Shown: positions 17,203 to 26,781 of the stretch, piece after piece
How the letters are laid out: each line of letters opens with the position of its first letter
Numbering within the stretch: the stretch's first letter is position 1
Origin: Lacrimispora xylanolytica
Lineage (GTDB): Bacteria; Bacillota; Clostridia; Lachnospirales; Lachnospiraceae
Direction of reading: 5' to 3'
NCBI RefSeq assembly: GCF_026723765.1
Contig: NZ_CP113524.1
Coordinates: 1,907,001 to 1,971,000, forward strand
Length of the DNA: 64,000 nucleotides
The notes under the pieces: model-generated
Told to the model about the DNA's origin: nothing
Database searches by the model: none
What the model saw: only the letters and a program-made list of their open reading frames with translations
Program-made: the position numbers and the translations under genes

Positions 17203-18252
17203 ATGAAGTGGTCAAAAAAAGGGATATTGACAGCCTTTTTCATCGCAGGAACCATTTTCCTGCTTCATGGCTGCACTTTTTCCAAAAAACAAAAAGAAGT
17301 GAACGAGACCCAGGCGAAAGAAACAGAGAGTGGCCAGGTTCTGGAAGAAAAAGGACCTAAGATTGGTGTGAGTATATATCGTTATGATGACACCTTCATG
17401 AAGCTGTATCGTGCAGAGTTAAAGCAGTATCTGGAAGAGACGTATCGTGCAGAGGTGATTATGCGCAATGCAGGCGGCAATCAGGATATCCAGAACCAGC
17501 AGGTGAGCCAGTTTATTGCAGATGGCTGCCAGGGAATCATTGTAAATCCAGTCAACACCTCTGTGGCAGGGAAGCTGGCAGATGCGGCAAGTCAGGCAAA
17601 GATTCCGTTGGTATTTATTAACCGGGTACCAAACGAGACGGAGCAGCAAAGGTGGAAAAGCAGCCAGATGGCAATATCCAGTGTAGGAACCGATTCCAGG
17701 CAGGCTGGGACTTATCAGGGCGAGATTATATTAGAAACTCCTCAAAAAGGAGATATCAATAAAGATGGAGTGGTATCCTGCGTTCTGTTAAAGGGAGAGC
17801 CTGGCAATGAAGACAGCGATTACCGTTCGGAATATGCCATTAAGGCTCTTGTAAAAGGGGGCGTAAAGACAGAAACCCTCTATACAGCAAACGGGGACTG
17901 GAGCATGGAGACTGGAAAGAAGCAGGCGCAGGAGGCTTTTTCACAATATGGGAAACAGATAGAGGTGATGTTCTGCGGAAACGATGCCATTGCAATGGGT
18001 GCCATGGAAGCAGCTAAAGAAGCGGGCTATCAACCGGGAAAAGATATTTATCTGGTAGGAGTGGACGCGCTTTTGGAGACAGTCCAGGCGATAAAAGCAG
18101 GTGATATCGAAGGAACTGTATTAAATGATCATGAGGGCCAGGCAAAATTGGCAGCGGATACCCTGATTCAGATGATAAGCGGCGAAGAGGCAGAAACAAA
18201 GTATATGGTAGACTATATAAAAATTACAACAGTCAATAAATTTGAAGAGTAA
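17203..18252 (+). CDS. Second MglB-like sugar-binding lipoprotein
   Basis: 349 residues with a signal peptide and lipobox Cys24 (LLHGC). The mature part parallels MglB: KIGVSIYRYDDTFMKLYRAE near 50-70, a calcium loop DINKDGVVSC at about 184-193, and VMFCGNDAIAMGA near 254. The start at 17203 has AGGAG nine bases upstream and places the signal peptide at the N-terminus. It has no transporter genes of its own; it may share MglA/MglC or act as a sensor. It is 15 bases from the next gene. Likely a paralogue of mglB produced by duplication. Confidence 0.85.
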   Translation: MKWSKKGILTAFFIAGTIFLLHGCTFSKKQKEVNETQAKETESGQVLEEKGPKIGVSIYRYDDTFMKLYRAELKQYLEETYRAEVIMRNAGGNQDIQNQQVSQFIADGCQGIIVNPVNTSVAGKLADAASQAKIPLVFINRVPNETEQQRWKSSQMAISSVGTDSRQAGTYQGEIILETPQKGDINKDGVVSCVLLKGEPGNEDSDYRSEYAIKALVKGGVKTETLYTANGDWSMETGKKQAQEAFSQYGKQIEVMFCGNDAIAMGAMEAAKEAGYQPGKDIYLVGVDALLETVQAIKAGDIEGTVLNDHEGQAKLAADTLIQMISGEEAETKYMVDYIKITTVNKFEE

Positions 18253-18267
18253 AAGGAGTGGATTGCT

Positions 18268-18828
18268 ATGGGTAAAGTGTATGCATTTTTGGCAGATGGT
18301 TCAGAAGAAGTTGAGTTACTGGCAGTTACGGATGTATTGATTCGCGGAGGACAGGATGTAAAGCTGGTATCTGTCATGGGGACCAGGGATGTTATTACCT
18401 CTCATAAGGTAAAGCTTCAGGCAGATTTAGAGTTTTCAGAAGCAGAGTTCTCTGATGCTGATTTACTGTTTCTTCCGGGAGGAATGCCGGGAACCCAAAA
18501 TTTAGGAGCCCATGAAGGTCTTTTAGAGCTGCTGAAACAAGCGTATGAGAAGAATGTAAGAATCGCTGCAATTTGTGCAGCTCCCAGTGTATTAGGAAAG
18601 CTTGGCCTTTTAGAAGGGAAAAGGGCGACCTGCTTCCCGGGATTTGAAAGCGAGCTGACAGGCGCCAGACATACCAGCCAGGGTGTGGTTACAGACGGAA
18701 CCATTACAACAGCAAGAGGACTTGGCTATGCCCTTGACTTAGGGATTGAGCTATTAAAATATTTATCAAGTGAAGAAGAGGCAGGAAGAATCAAGGAGGC
18801 AATCCAGTACGATCAGATTCCTATGTGA
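18268..18828 (+). CDS. DJ-1/PfpI family protein
   Basis: 186 residues, full length for the DJ-1 subgroup. The nucleophile-elbow cysteine is Cys103 in AAICAAPSVLG, and an N-terminal acidic residue lies in EEVELLAVTDVL (residues 12-23), as in DJ-1. LFLPGGMPG is near 68-76. Members of this group act in protein or metabolite deglycation, glyoxalase-type reactions or stress protection; the precise activity is not determined by sequence. It sits between two extracellular binding-protein genes with short gaps, so it is probably co-transcribed with them. Confidence 0.9.
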   Translation: MGKVYAFLADGSEEVELLAVTDVLIRGGQDVKLVSVMGTRDVITSHKVKLQADLEFSEAEFSDADLLFLPGGMPGTQNLGAHEGLLELLKQAYEKNVRIAAICAAPSVLGKLGLLEGKRATCFPGFESELTGARHTSQGVVTDGTITTARGLGYALDLGIELLKYLSSEEEAGRIKEAIQYDQIPM

Positions 18829-18844
18829 CAGGGTGGGTCAAAGT

Positions 18845-20290
18845 ATGAGAAAAACATGGCTGCTGCCTATTATGATGGCTGTCTTCTTAAGCCTTTTGAC
18901 GGGCTGTGAAAAAAGGGACCCCTACGGGCTTTCCGAAGAAAATCCCATCACCATTACCGTATGGCATTACTATAATGGCGTACAGAAAGAAGAATTTGAT
19001 AAGCTGATTCGTTCCTTCAATGAAAATGAGGGCCGAAAGCAGGGGATTATTGTAAAAGCATTTAATAAAGGAAGCATAGACGAATTAAGCAATCTGATCA
19101 ATGAAAGCATAGATAAGAAAATTGGTTCTGATCCATTGCCTGATGTATTTTCAGCCTATGGGGATAAGGTATATGAGATCGACCAGATGGGGCTTGCGGC
19201 TGACTTAAGCCCATATCTGACACCGGAAGAAATCTCAGAATACGTAAACGCCTATATGGAAGAAGGGAAAATAGATGGGAGCGATGCCATAAAGGTATTC
19301 CCCATTGCAAAGTCAACGGAAATTCTTGTGGTAAATCAGACCGATTGGGAAAAGTTTGCAGAGGCAACAGGAGAGACAGAAGCTGTATTCTCAAGCTGGG
19401 AAGGTATTGTACGGGTAGCAGAGGCCTACTATAAGTGGACAGACAGTCTCACAAGTACGCCGGATGATGGGAAGGCATTTTTCGGAAGAGATGCCTTTGC
19501 AAACTACATAATTATTGGAAGTATGCAGCTTGGCCATGAAATCTTTCAGACTGAGAACGGTAAGATTGTCTTGGATTTTGATAAAGAAACCATGAGAAAG
19601 CTATGGGATAACTATTACGTTCCTTATGTCAATGGATATTTTGGTTCCTATGGCAAATTCAGGAGCGACGATGTTAAGACTGGAAAACTGGCGGCGTATG
19701 TGGGAGCAACCAGTGGGATTTCTTATTTTCCTACGTCTGTTACTCTAGACGATGGGACCAGCTATTCCATCAAAGGTAAGCTCTATTCTCTGCCTAATTT
19801 CGAGGGAACGATTCCTTCCGCCGTTTCCCAGGGAGCTGGTATGATGGTATTTCGTTCCGAAGAAAAAAGGGAATATGCAGCAACTGTATTTCTAAAGTGG
19901 TTTACGCGTGTGGAAAACAACATGAAATTTTCCATCGGCTCCGGCTATCTTCCTGTGAAAAAGGTATCAGGAACCCAGGAGATCTTAAAGCCGTTTTTGG
20001 AGGAGTCAGGGGAAACAAGTCCGGCATCACAAAATCTGCTTATTGGACTGGATACAGCCAATCGATACCGGCTCTACACTTCAAAACCTTTTAAGGGCGG
20101 AGATAAGGCCAGGGAGATCCTGCAAACTTCCATGAGTGGGAAAGCAAAAGAAGATTATGAAAAGGTAAGTGCGCTTATGGAACAGGGAATGGCCAGGGAG
20201 AATGCGGTTTCTGCTTTTCTCTCAGATGATAATTTTGAACAATGGTATGAAATCACCAAAAAGCAGCTGGAGACGATCATCGGAGAATAA
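18845..20290 (+). CDS. Extracellular solute-binding lipoprotein, family 1 (orphan)
   Basis: 481 residues, with a signal peptide and lipobox Cys21 (LLTGC). The mature protein matches family 1 sugar-binding proteins: ITITVWHYYNGVQKEEFDKL near 34-53, LPDVFSAYGDKVYEI near 98, and a YAATVFLKWFT segment near 343. The start ATG at 18845 puts the signal peptide at the N-terminus and has GGGTGGG upstream. No permease or ATPase genes accompany it. It ends four bases before a GGDEF-EAL gene, so it probably delivers ligand information to that membrane protein rather than to a transporter. Ligand unknown. Confidence 0.85.
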   Translation: MRKTWLLPIMMAVFLSLLTGCEKRDPYGLSEENPITITVWHYYNGVQKEEFDKLIRSFNENEGRKQGIIVKAFNKGSIDELSNLINESIDKKIGSDPLPDVFSAYGDKVYEIDQMGLAADLSPYLTPEEISEYVNAYMEEGKIDGSDAIKVFPIAKSTEILVVNQTDWEKFAEATGETEAVFSSWEGIVRVAEAYYKWTDSLTSTPDDGKAFFGRDAFANYIIIGSMQLGHEIFQTENGKIVLDFDKETMRKLWDNYYVPYVNGYFGSYGKFRSDDVKTGKLAAYVGATSGISYFPTSVTLDDGTSYSIKGKLYSLPNFEGTIPSAVSQGAGMMVFRSEEKREYAATVFLKWFTRVENNMKFSIGSGYLPVKKVSGTQEILKPFLEESGETSPASQNLLIGLDTANRYRLYTSKPFKGGDKAREILQTSMSGKAKEDYEKVSALMEQGMARENAVSAFLSDDNFEQWYEITKKQLETIIGE

Positions 20291-20293
20291 GTC

Positions 20294-23272
20294 ATGAAAA
20301 AAAAGAAAAGTGAATCCATTCGTACCCAGCTGCTTGGACCGTTGCTTATTCTTCTGGTACTACAGGCAGCGGTCATTGCCGGAACCGTTTTATTCGGCGG
20401 AGTTTCCATCAAACTAAAAAAGAACGAAATAAATATACTGACAGAAAACACAAAGAATACCATGACCGGATTTGAGAAGGAAACCATGCACCATTGGGTG
20501 GTGATGCTTAATAATTCCGGATTTATGTCAGAAGAGATCGAAAAATTACTTAAAAAAGAACAACGAGAGCCGGAAGCCATATTTTCAGATTATGACTTAA
20601 ACCGTGATATCATCGATACCATAATGGGAAAGTCCATTGAAATGCTCCATTTAAGCAATGCCACTGGTGTTTTTATGGTATTAAATGGGCCAGCGGCTAT
20701 GAAAAGCCCCACAGGGATGAAAGCAGGTTTCTATATCCGGAATTCCAATCCGGGAGGATATCTAAATGACAATTCCTCCCTTTTAATGGAACGGGGATTA
20801 CCCTCACTGGCTGAAAAATACAATATTCCATTGGATTCTTTCTGGGAACTGGGATTTTTAAATACAGGAGGAAAAGGAGCGGCTGATTTTTATCAGAAGC
20901 CTTTTGATGCGGCGATAAAGTATAAGGGAAAGAAGAAGGATACCATGAGGTATGCTTATTTAAGTTCACCCTTTCGCCTAAGCCCCAAAGATACAGAGGT
21001 CATTACCTATTCTGCCCCTGTTATTTTGGAAGACGGTACGGTTTTAGGGGTCTTCGGACTTGAGATGACGGTAAATCAGCTGGAGCAGATTCTTTCGCAG
21101 GAACAGATTAATGGCAGCTTTAATGAATGCTGGCTCCTTGGCATACGGGAAAAAGGAACGAATACTATCATTCCCGTTGCGGAATCAGGATATCTCTATA
21201 ATCAGTATTTCAATGAAAATACAAAAATTGAATATGAATACAACCATAAGGAAAATATCAGTACCTTAAGATCACCGGAAGGCACCGAATGGTATGCCAG
21301 CGTAAATAAGCTTGATGTTTATGGCGCAGACGATATGTATGGAGGAAGCGAATGGGTAATGGTGGGCATGGCGAGGCAGAAAGATCTTCTGTCCTTTTAT
21401 AATGCCGTTAGGCGCATGCTTTTTAGCTCCATGCTGGTTCCGCTGCTTTTCAGCCTTCTGGGAGCATATATGATAGGAAGAATTATGACAGAGCCTATTC
21501 GCAGACTGGTGGAGGAACTTAGAAGAAAATCAGGAAGCCGCGGTTTGTCACTGGAGCGGGTCCATGTAAAGGAAATCGACGAATTATCAGAAACCATTGA
21601 ACTGTTAAACCGTGATGTGGACCGGGCCTCCTATAAAATGTCCGGGATTTTGGAGCATGCGAATGTTCTTGTTGGAGTATTTGAATACGAGGAGGAAGAA
21701 AATAGAGTTTTCTGCAGCAGATCCCTCTTTGAAATGCTTGGCTGGGGTAAGATGAAAGAGGCTTATTGTTACATAAAGGCAGAGGAATTCAACCCCCTGT
21801 TAAGACAGACCTTTGGGCAGATAGAATTAAAAGGAGACCGGATTTTAAAGTGTCTTGAGGGGCCAGATGGCCTTAGATGGATTGAAATCATTCTGGATGA
21901 GTCAAAAAAAGGAACCGTTCTTGGAGTCTGCACCGATGTAACGGTAAATGTAGAAGAGAAAGAAAAGCTTGAACGGGAACGAAATTATGATCTTTTAACA
22001 GAAATATATAACCGCAGGGCGTTTCGAGAGAGGGCTCTGGCCGCCATAGAGGGGCTGCAAGACGAAATTGCAGCCGTAATTATGTGGGATCTTGATAATT
22101 TAAAATATATCAATGATACATACGGTCATGACGAGGGTGACCGCTATATTGTGCTGTTTGCAGACTGCCTGAAAAAATTTATGGAATATGGAGGTATTAT
22201 TTCCAGATATTCGGGGGATGAATTTGTAGTATTCTTAAAAGGCCGGGAAAAAGAAGATATCCGAAGAATTGTCCGGGATTTTATGAAGCACCTTAAAAAG
22301 TTCACCTTGAAGATGGAGAGCGGCTATCAGTTTCCCATACGGGTATCCGGGGGGCTTTCCTGGTATCCGGATGATGCGCTTGATTTTGATGCGTTGTTTA
22401 ATTATGCAGACTTTGCCATGTACATGGTGAAGCACAGTGTAAAGGGTGTGGTTAAGGAATTTGATATGTCTGAGCATAGACATAATTCCTATATGCTCAC
22501 AGGAAGTGAAGAGCTTAACCGGCTGCTGGACAGGAAGGAAGTGCGGTTTGCCTTTCAGCCAATTGCTACAAGAGAAGGAGCTGTTTATGGATATGAGCTT
22601 CTTATGCGGCCTGATTTTTCCAATATCAAAGGAATTGGTGAGGTGCTTAACTTAACAAGAGCCCAGGCAAAGCTGCCGCAAATGGAGATCCTTACCTGGT
22701 TTGCCGGACTGAGGGCTGCAAAGGCGGAGGCAGAGGCAGGACAGCTTGGGAAGGATGAAAAGCTGTTCATCAATTCCATTGCCAGTGTCTGTCTGACAAA
22801 AGAAGGAATCAAAGAGCTGGAGGAGCAGTACGGAGAGCTTCTTAAAAGAGTGGTAATCGAGATGACGGAAGGGGAGCCGGCCAGCCAGAACTTCATGCAA
22901 AGCAAAAAGGAAATGGCAAAGGACTGGGGAGGGCTCACAGCCATCGATGATTTTGGAACCGGATACAACAGCGAATCCATTCTTCTTCACATGAAACCGG
23001 ATATTGTGAAGATGGATATGAGCCTGATCCGGCGCATCCATGAGGACCCCAACCGCCAGATCATTTTAAAAAACCTAATGGGCTTTGCGGAAAAAAACAG
23101 CATCCAGGTGCTGGCAGAAGGCGTGGAAACGGCAGAAGAACTGGAATTTTTAATGAATTGCGGTGTCCAGCTTTTCCAGGGATATTATATTGCCAGACCA
23201 CAAATGGAGATCCGTCCCCTTGACCCGTACATTGTGAAGAAGATGCAGGAGTTTTCAGGAAATGCCTTATGA
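20294..23272 (+). CDS. Membrane GGDEF-EAL cyclic-di-GMP enzyme with extracellular sensor domain
   Basis: 992 residues. A first membrane segment at about 14-36 and a second at about 374-397 enclose a large extracellular sensor, probably Cache-like. A HAMP-like stretch (TEPIRRLVEELRR) and a PAS-like region (about 450-555) follow. The GGDEF domain starts near 563 (DLLTEIYNRRAF) and has SGDEF at 640-644; I see no RxxD inhibitory site just upstream. The EAL domain has ELLMR at 768-772, DDFGTGY near 885, EGVET and QGYY, so all main metal and catalytic residues seem present. Both synthesis and breakdown of c-di-GMP are possible. Its start lies four bases after the solute-binding gene. Confidence 0.93.
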   Translation: MKKKKSESIRTQLLGPLLILLVLQAAVIAGTVLFGGVSIKLKKNEINILTENTKNTMTGFEKETMHHWVVMLNNSGFMSEEIEKLLKKEQREPEAIFSDYDLNRDIIDTIMGKSIEMLHLSNATGVFMVLNGPAAMKSPTGMKAGFYIRNSNPGGYLNDNSSLLMERGLPSLAEKYNIPLDSFWELGFLNTGGKGAADFYQKPFDAAIKYKGKKKDTMRYAYLSSPFRLSPKDTEVITYSAPVILEDGTVLGVFGLEMTVNQLEQILSQEQINGSFNECWLLGIREKGTNTIIPVAESGYLYNQYFNENTKIEYEYNHKENISTLRSPEGTEWYASVNKLDVYGADDMYGGSEWVMVGMARQKDLLSFYNAVRRMLFSSMLVPLLFSLLGAYMIGRIMTEPIRRLVEELRRKSGSRGLSLERVHVKEIDELSETIELLNRDVDRASYKMSGILEHANVLVGVFEYEEEENRVFCSRSLFEMLGWGKMKEAYCYIKAEEFNPLLRQTFGQIELKGDRILKCLEGPDGLRWIEIILDESKKGTVLGVCTDVTVNVEEKEKLERERNYDLLTEIYNRRAFRERALAAIEGLQDEIAAVIMWDLDNLKYINDTYGHDEGDRYIVLFADCLKKFMEYGGIISRYSGDEFVVFLKGREKEDIRRIVRDFMKHLKKFTLKMESGYQFPIRVSGGLSWYPDDALDFDALFNYADFAMYMVKHSVKGVVKEFDMSEHRHNSYMLTGSEELNRLLDRKEVRFAFQPIATREGAVYGYELLMRPDFSNIKGIGEVLNLTRAQAKLPQMEILTWFAGLRAAKAEAEAGQLGKDEKLFINSIASVCLTKEGIKELEEQYGELLKRVVIEMTEGEPASQNFMQSKKEMAKDWGGLTAIDDFGTGYNSESILLHMKPDIVKMDMSLIRRIHEDPNRQIILKNLMGFAEKNSIQVLAEGVETAEELEFLMNCGVQLFQGYYIARPQMEIRPLDPYIVKKMQEFSGNAL

Positions 23273-23307
23273 TTTCGTAAATAATACTGGAATTTACGGG
23301 ACGAGTA

Positions 23308-23316
23308 TGATATAAT
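23308..23316 (+). promoter_or_regulatory. Extended -10 promoter of tig
   Basis: TGATATAAT (TG, one base, then a perfect TATAAT) lies 67 bases before the trigger-factor start. No good -35 is seen at the usual distance, which fits an extended -10 promoter. Confidence 0.6.
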
Positions 23317-23382
23317 GCTAAATTGAAGTGTAACGCCCTGTCGGTATGGCGGTTCACATATATTTCAAGGAGGAACCCATTG

Positions 23383-24669
23383 ATGAGTTTACAAGTAGAA
23401 AAATTAGAGAAGAACATGGCAAAGTTAACGGTAGAGGTGCCGGCTGAGGAGTTTGACAAGGCGCTTACCGCAGCTTACAATAAGAATAAGGGCAGATTTA
23501 ATATCCCAGGTTTCAGAAAAGGGAAAGCTCCTCAGGCCATGATTGAAAAGATGTACGGAGCAGGCGTTTTATACGAAGATGCAGTAAACGAGGCTCTTGA
23601 TGCAACATATGCAGGTGCAGCAGAAGAAAGCGGACTGGACATCGTTTCCAGACCAGAAATCAGCATTGTACAGGTAGAAAAAGGACAGAACTTAATCTAT
23701 ACCGCTACTGTTGCCGTAAAGCCTGATGTGACTTTAGGCGAGTATAAAGGAATTGAAGTAACAAAAGCTTCTGCAGAAGTGACTGAAGAAGACATTGCTG
23801 CAGAATTAAAGAGAGTTCAGGAGCAGAATTCCAGACTGGTATCTGTAGAAGACAGAGCAGTGGAAGACGGCGATCAGACTGTCGTTGATTTTGAAGGTTT
23901 TGTTGATGGAAAGACTTTTGAAGGCGGAAAAGGAGAGGATTATCCTCTTACTATCGGTTCCCATTCCTTCATTGATACATTTGAAGAGCAGTTAATCGGT
24001 AAGAAAATCGGTGAAGCTTGTGAAGTGAATGTTACATTCCCAAATGAGTACCATGCAACAGATTTAGCCGGAAAGCCAGCTATGTTCAAGGTTACCGTTA
24101 AGGAAATCAAGAAAAAAGAGCTTCCTGAGTTAACCGATGAGTTCGCCAGTGAAGTTTCTGAGTTTGAAACTTTGGAAGAGTACAAAAATGACATCAAAGT
24201 TAAGCTTGCAGAAAAGAAAGAAAAAGAAGCAGCAACAGAGAACGAAGACAATGTAGTTCAGAAGGTTGTTGAGAATTCTACCATGGAGATTCCTGAGCCA
24301 ATGATCGAAAGCCAGGTAAATAACATGGTAAACGATTATGCAAGAAGAATGCAGAGCCAGGGATTATCTCTTGACCAGTACATGAAATTTACAGGCATGA
24401 CAATCGAATCCTTAAAGGATCAGATGAAGCCACAGGCACTTAAGAGAATTCAGACCAGACTTGTATTAGAAGCAGTTGCTAAGGCTGAGAACATCACAGT
24501 AGCTGATGAAGCTGTTGAGAAGGAAATCGCTGGCATGGCAGAAGCTTACAAGATGGAAGCTGACCAGGTGAAAGAATATCTTGGAGAGAGCGGTATCAAT
24601 CAGATGAAGGAAGATCTTGCAGTTCAGGAAGCAGTAGACTTTCTTGTTGCGGAAGCAAAATTAGTATAA
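23383..24669 (+). CDS. tig: Trigger factor Tig
   Basis: Ribosome-associated chaperone and peptidyl-prolyl isomerase, 428 residues. The N-terminal ribosome-binding domain has FRKGKAPQAMIEKMYG near 45-60. The FKBP-type domain is at about 150-245 (VVDFEGFVDGKTFEGGKGEDY), and a helical C-terminal domain runs to the end. The ATG at 23383 follows AAGGAGG and gives the standard N-terminus; an upstream start would be spurious. It precedes clpP, clpX and lon in the order usual for Firmicutes. Confidence 0.97.
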   Translation: MSLQVEKLEKNMAKLTVEVPAEEFDKALTAAYNKNKGRFNIPGFRKGKAPQAMIEKMYGAGVLYEDAVNEALDATYAGAAEESGLDIVSRPEISIVQVEKGQNLIYTATVAVKPDVTLGEYKGIEVTKASAEVTEEDIAAELKRVQEQNSRLVSVEDRAVEDGDQTVVDFEGFVDGKTFEGGKGEDYPLTIGSHSFIDTFEEQLIGKKIGEACEVNVTFPNEYHATDLAGKPAMFKVTVKEIKKKELPELTDEFASEVSEFETLEEYKNDIKVKLAEKKEKEAATENEDNVVQKVVENSTMEIPEPMIESQVNNMVNDYARRMQSQGLSLDQYMKFTGMTIESLKDQMKPQALKRIQTRLVLEAVAKAENITVADEAVEKEIAGMAEAYKMEADQVKEYLGESGINQMKEDLAVQEAVDFLVAEAKLV

Positions 24670-24679
24670 GATGTTTCAC

Positions 24680-24720
24680 CCGGATAGATTCCTGACGTTT
24701 TTTGTCCGGAGTCTATTCGG
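24680..24720 (+). other. Stable hairpin between tig and clpP
   Basis: CCGGATAGATTCC (24680-24692) pairs with GGAGTCTATTCGG (24708-24720) over 13 positions, two of them G-U. No U-run follows, so it is not a standard terminator. It may be an RNA processing or stability element, or a partial terminator. Confidence 0.55.
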
Positions 24721-24750
24721 CTTTGAAGAAAAGAGACAGGAGGAAGACAG

Positions 24751-25338
24751 ATGAGTTTAGTACCTTATGTCATTGAATCAACCAGTAAGGGCGAGCGTTC
24801 TTACGATATTTATTCCAGACTTCTTAAGGAGAGAATTATTTTCCTTGGTGAAGAGGTTTCTGATGTATCAGCAAGCCTGATTGTGGCACAGCTGTTATTT
24901 TTAGAGGCAGAAGATCCTAATAAGGATATCAATCTCTATATCAATAGCCCTGGCGGTTCTGTTACCGCAGGTATGGCAATTTATGATACCATGAATTACA
25001 TCAAATGTGATGTCTCAACCGTTTGTATGGGTATGGCAGCCAGTATGGGTGCTTTCCTCTTAGCCGGCGGAGCAAAAGGCAAGAGATTTGCACTTCCTAA
25101 TGCTGAGGTAATGATCCATCAGCCTTCAGGCGGAGCTAAGGGACAGGCGACGGATATCAGAATCGTTGCAGATAACATTTTAAAGATTAAAAAGCGTTTA
25201 AATGATATACTGGCAGCTAATACAGGCCAGCCGTACGAAGTAATTGAGCGCGACACAGAACGTGACAATTATATGACTGCGGATGAAGCAAAAGCATACG
25301 GCCTGATAGATGATATACTTTACAACCACAATCGTTAA
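24751..25338 (+). CDS. clpP: ATP-dependent Clp protease proteolytic subunit ClpP
   Basis: Serine protease subunit that forms the tetradecameric chamber served by ClpX and other Clp ATPases. 195 residues; Ser98 in [11 protein letters not shown] and His123 in VMIHQPSGG are the catalytic pair, and the aspartate follows in the [13 protein letters not shown] region near 170. The start has an AGGAGGAAG site. It is followed by clpX after 64 bases. Confidence 0.98.
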   Translation: MSLVPYVIESTSKGERSYDIYSRLLKERIIFLGEEVSDVSASLIVAQLLFLEAEDPNKDINLYINSPGGSVTAGMAIYDTMNYIKCDVSTVCMGMAASMGAFLLAGGAKGKRFALPNAEVMIHQPSGGAKGQATDIRIVADNILKIKKRLNDILAANTGQPYEVIERDTERDNYMTADEAKAYGLIDDILYNHNR

Positions 25339-25402
25339 TCCCTTTGGGGCAGACCTTTATGTTTAAAGCATAAGTAACTATAGGAAAGAATGAGGTGTAT
25401 GT

Positions 25403-26704
25403 ATGCCGGTCAGAACTGACGAAAAGATCCGATGCTCTTTTTGCGGGAAAACCCAGGATCAGGTAAAGAAATTGATTGCCGGTTCCAATAATGTTTATAT
25501 CTGCGATGAGTGCATTGATTTATGCGCAGAGATATTGGAAGAAGAATTTGACAATCACGAAGAAGAAGGACCTGATTTTGCTGATATCAATCTGATGAAG
25601 CCAAAGGAAATCAAAGAATTTCTGGACAGCTACGTGATTGGTCAGGACAACGCAAAAAAGGTATTGTCAGTAGCAGTCTATAACCACTATAAGAGAATCA
25701 CATCCAGAAAGAAATTGGATGTGGATGTGCAAAAGAGCAATATTCTTATGTTAGGACCTACCGGCTCCGGTAAAACTTACCTTGCCCAGACCCTTGCAAA
25801 GGTGTTAAATGTTCCTTTTGCCATTGCAGATGCAACTGCCCTGACAGAAGCAGGCTACGTGGGAGAGGATGTAGAAAACATTCTTTTAAAATTAATCCAG
25901 GCAGCTGATTATGATATAAGCAGAGCGGAATACGGAATTATCTATATCGATGAAATCGATAAGATAACAAAGAAATCGGAGAATGTCTCCATTACAAGAG
26001 ATGTTTCCGGTGAAGGTGTTCAGCAGGCGCTGTTAAAGATCCTGGAAGGTACGGTTGCGAGTGTGCCTCCACAGGGAGGAAGAAAGCATCCTCATCAGGA
26101 ACTTTTACAGATCAATACAACGAATATTTTGTTCATCTGCGGCGGAGCCTTTGATGGACTGGAAAAAATTATTGAAAGCCGTTTAAGTGCCGGTTCTATC
26201 GGCTTTAATGCGGAAATCGTAGATAAGAATAAGACAGATATTGATGATCTTTTAAGAAAGACCCTTCCTCAGGATCTGGTGAAGTTTGGTCTGATTCCAG
26301 AGTTTATCGGTCGTGTGCCGATTACTGTTTCCCTGGAGCTTTTAGACAGGGAGGCACTGGTTAAGATATTAACAGAGCCAAAGAATGCTCTGGTAAAACA
26401 ATATCAGAAATTGTTTGAACTTGACGATGTAAAACTTGAACTGTCCAAGGAAGCGGTAGAAAGAATTGCAGAGCTGGCCGTAGAGAGAAAAACCGGTGCC
26501 AGAGGTCTTCGTTCCATCATGGAAAGCGTGATGATGGAGCTGATGTATGAAATTCCTTCCGACAGCAACATCGGAATCTGCAAGATTACCAAGGAAGTTG
26601 TAGATAAGACAGGTGAGCCAGAACTCATCTTCCGGGATACGACAGTTCCCAGAAAATCGCTGGCCCAAAAGCTTAGAAAAGATAAAACAGGCGAGATCGC
26701 ATAG
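25403..26704 (+). CDS. clpX: ATP-dependent Clp protease ATP-binding subunit ClpX
   Basis: AAA+ unfoldase that feeds ClpP. The N-terminal zinc-binding domain has CSFCGK (Cys11, Cys14) and CDECIDLC near 34-41. Walker A GPTGSGKT is near 114-121, Walker [10 protein letters not shown] near 180, and the pore loop GYVGED near 148. The 433-residue length is standard. A hairpin terminator lies between it and lon. Confidence 0.98.
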   Translation: MPVRTDEKIRCSFCGKTQDQVKKLIAGSNNVYICDECIDLCAEILEEEFDNHEEEGPDFADINLMKPKEIKEFLDSYVIGQDNAKKVLSVAVYNHYKRITSRKKLDVDVQKSNILMLGPTGSGKTYLAQTLAKVLNVPFAIADATALTEAGYVGEDVENILLKLIQAADYDISRAEYGIIYIDEIDKITKKSENVSITRDVSGEGVQQALLKILEGTVASVPPQGGRKHPHQELLQINTTNILFICGGAFDGLEKIIESRLSAGSIGFNAEIVDKNKTDIDDLLRKTLPQDLVKFGLIPEFIGRVPITVSLELLDREALVKILTEPKNALVKQYQKLFELDDVKLELSKEAVERIAELAVERKTGARGLRSIMESVMMELMYEIPSDSNIGICKITKEVVDKTGEPELIFRDTTVPRKSLAQKLRKDKTGEIA

Positions 26705-26722
26705 ATCCCTGCATGAGTCGGG

Positions 26723-26760
26723 AAGGTGTTACAGCGAGAAAACTGCTGCAACACCTTTTT
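26723..26760 (+). terminator. Intrinsic terminator between clpX and lon
   Basis: AAGGTGTTACAGC pairs with GCTGCAACACCTT with one A-C mismatch and a nine-base loop, followed by TTT. It ends 21 bases before the lon start, so readthrough or an internal promoter must supply lon. Confidence 0.7.
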
Positions 26761-26781
26761 GAATGCAAAGGAGAGAACATT

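Noticed and set aside
21961-22500. Inactive diguanylate cyclase because the motif is SGDEF rather than GGDEF
   Set aside because: Serine at the first position is found in active enzymes, and the surrounding residues look intact, so inactivity is not supported.
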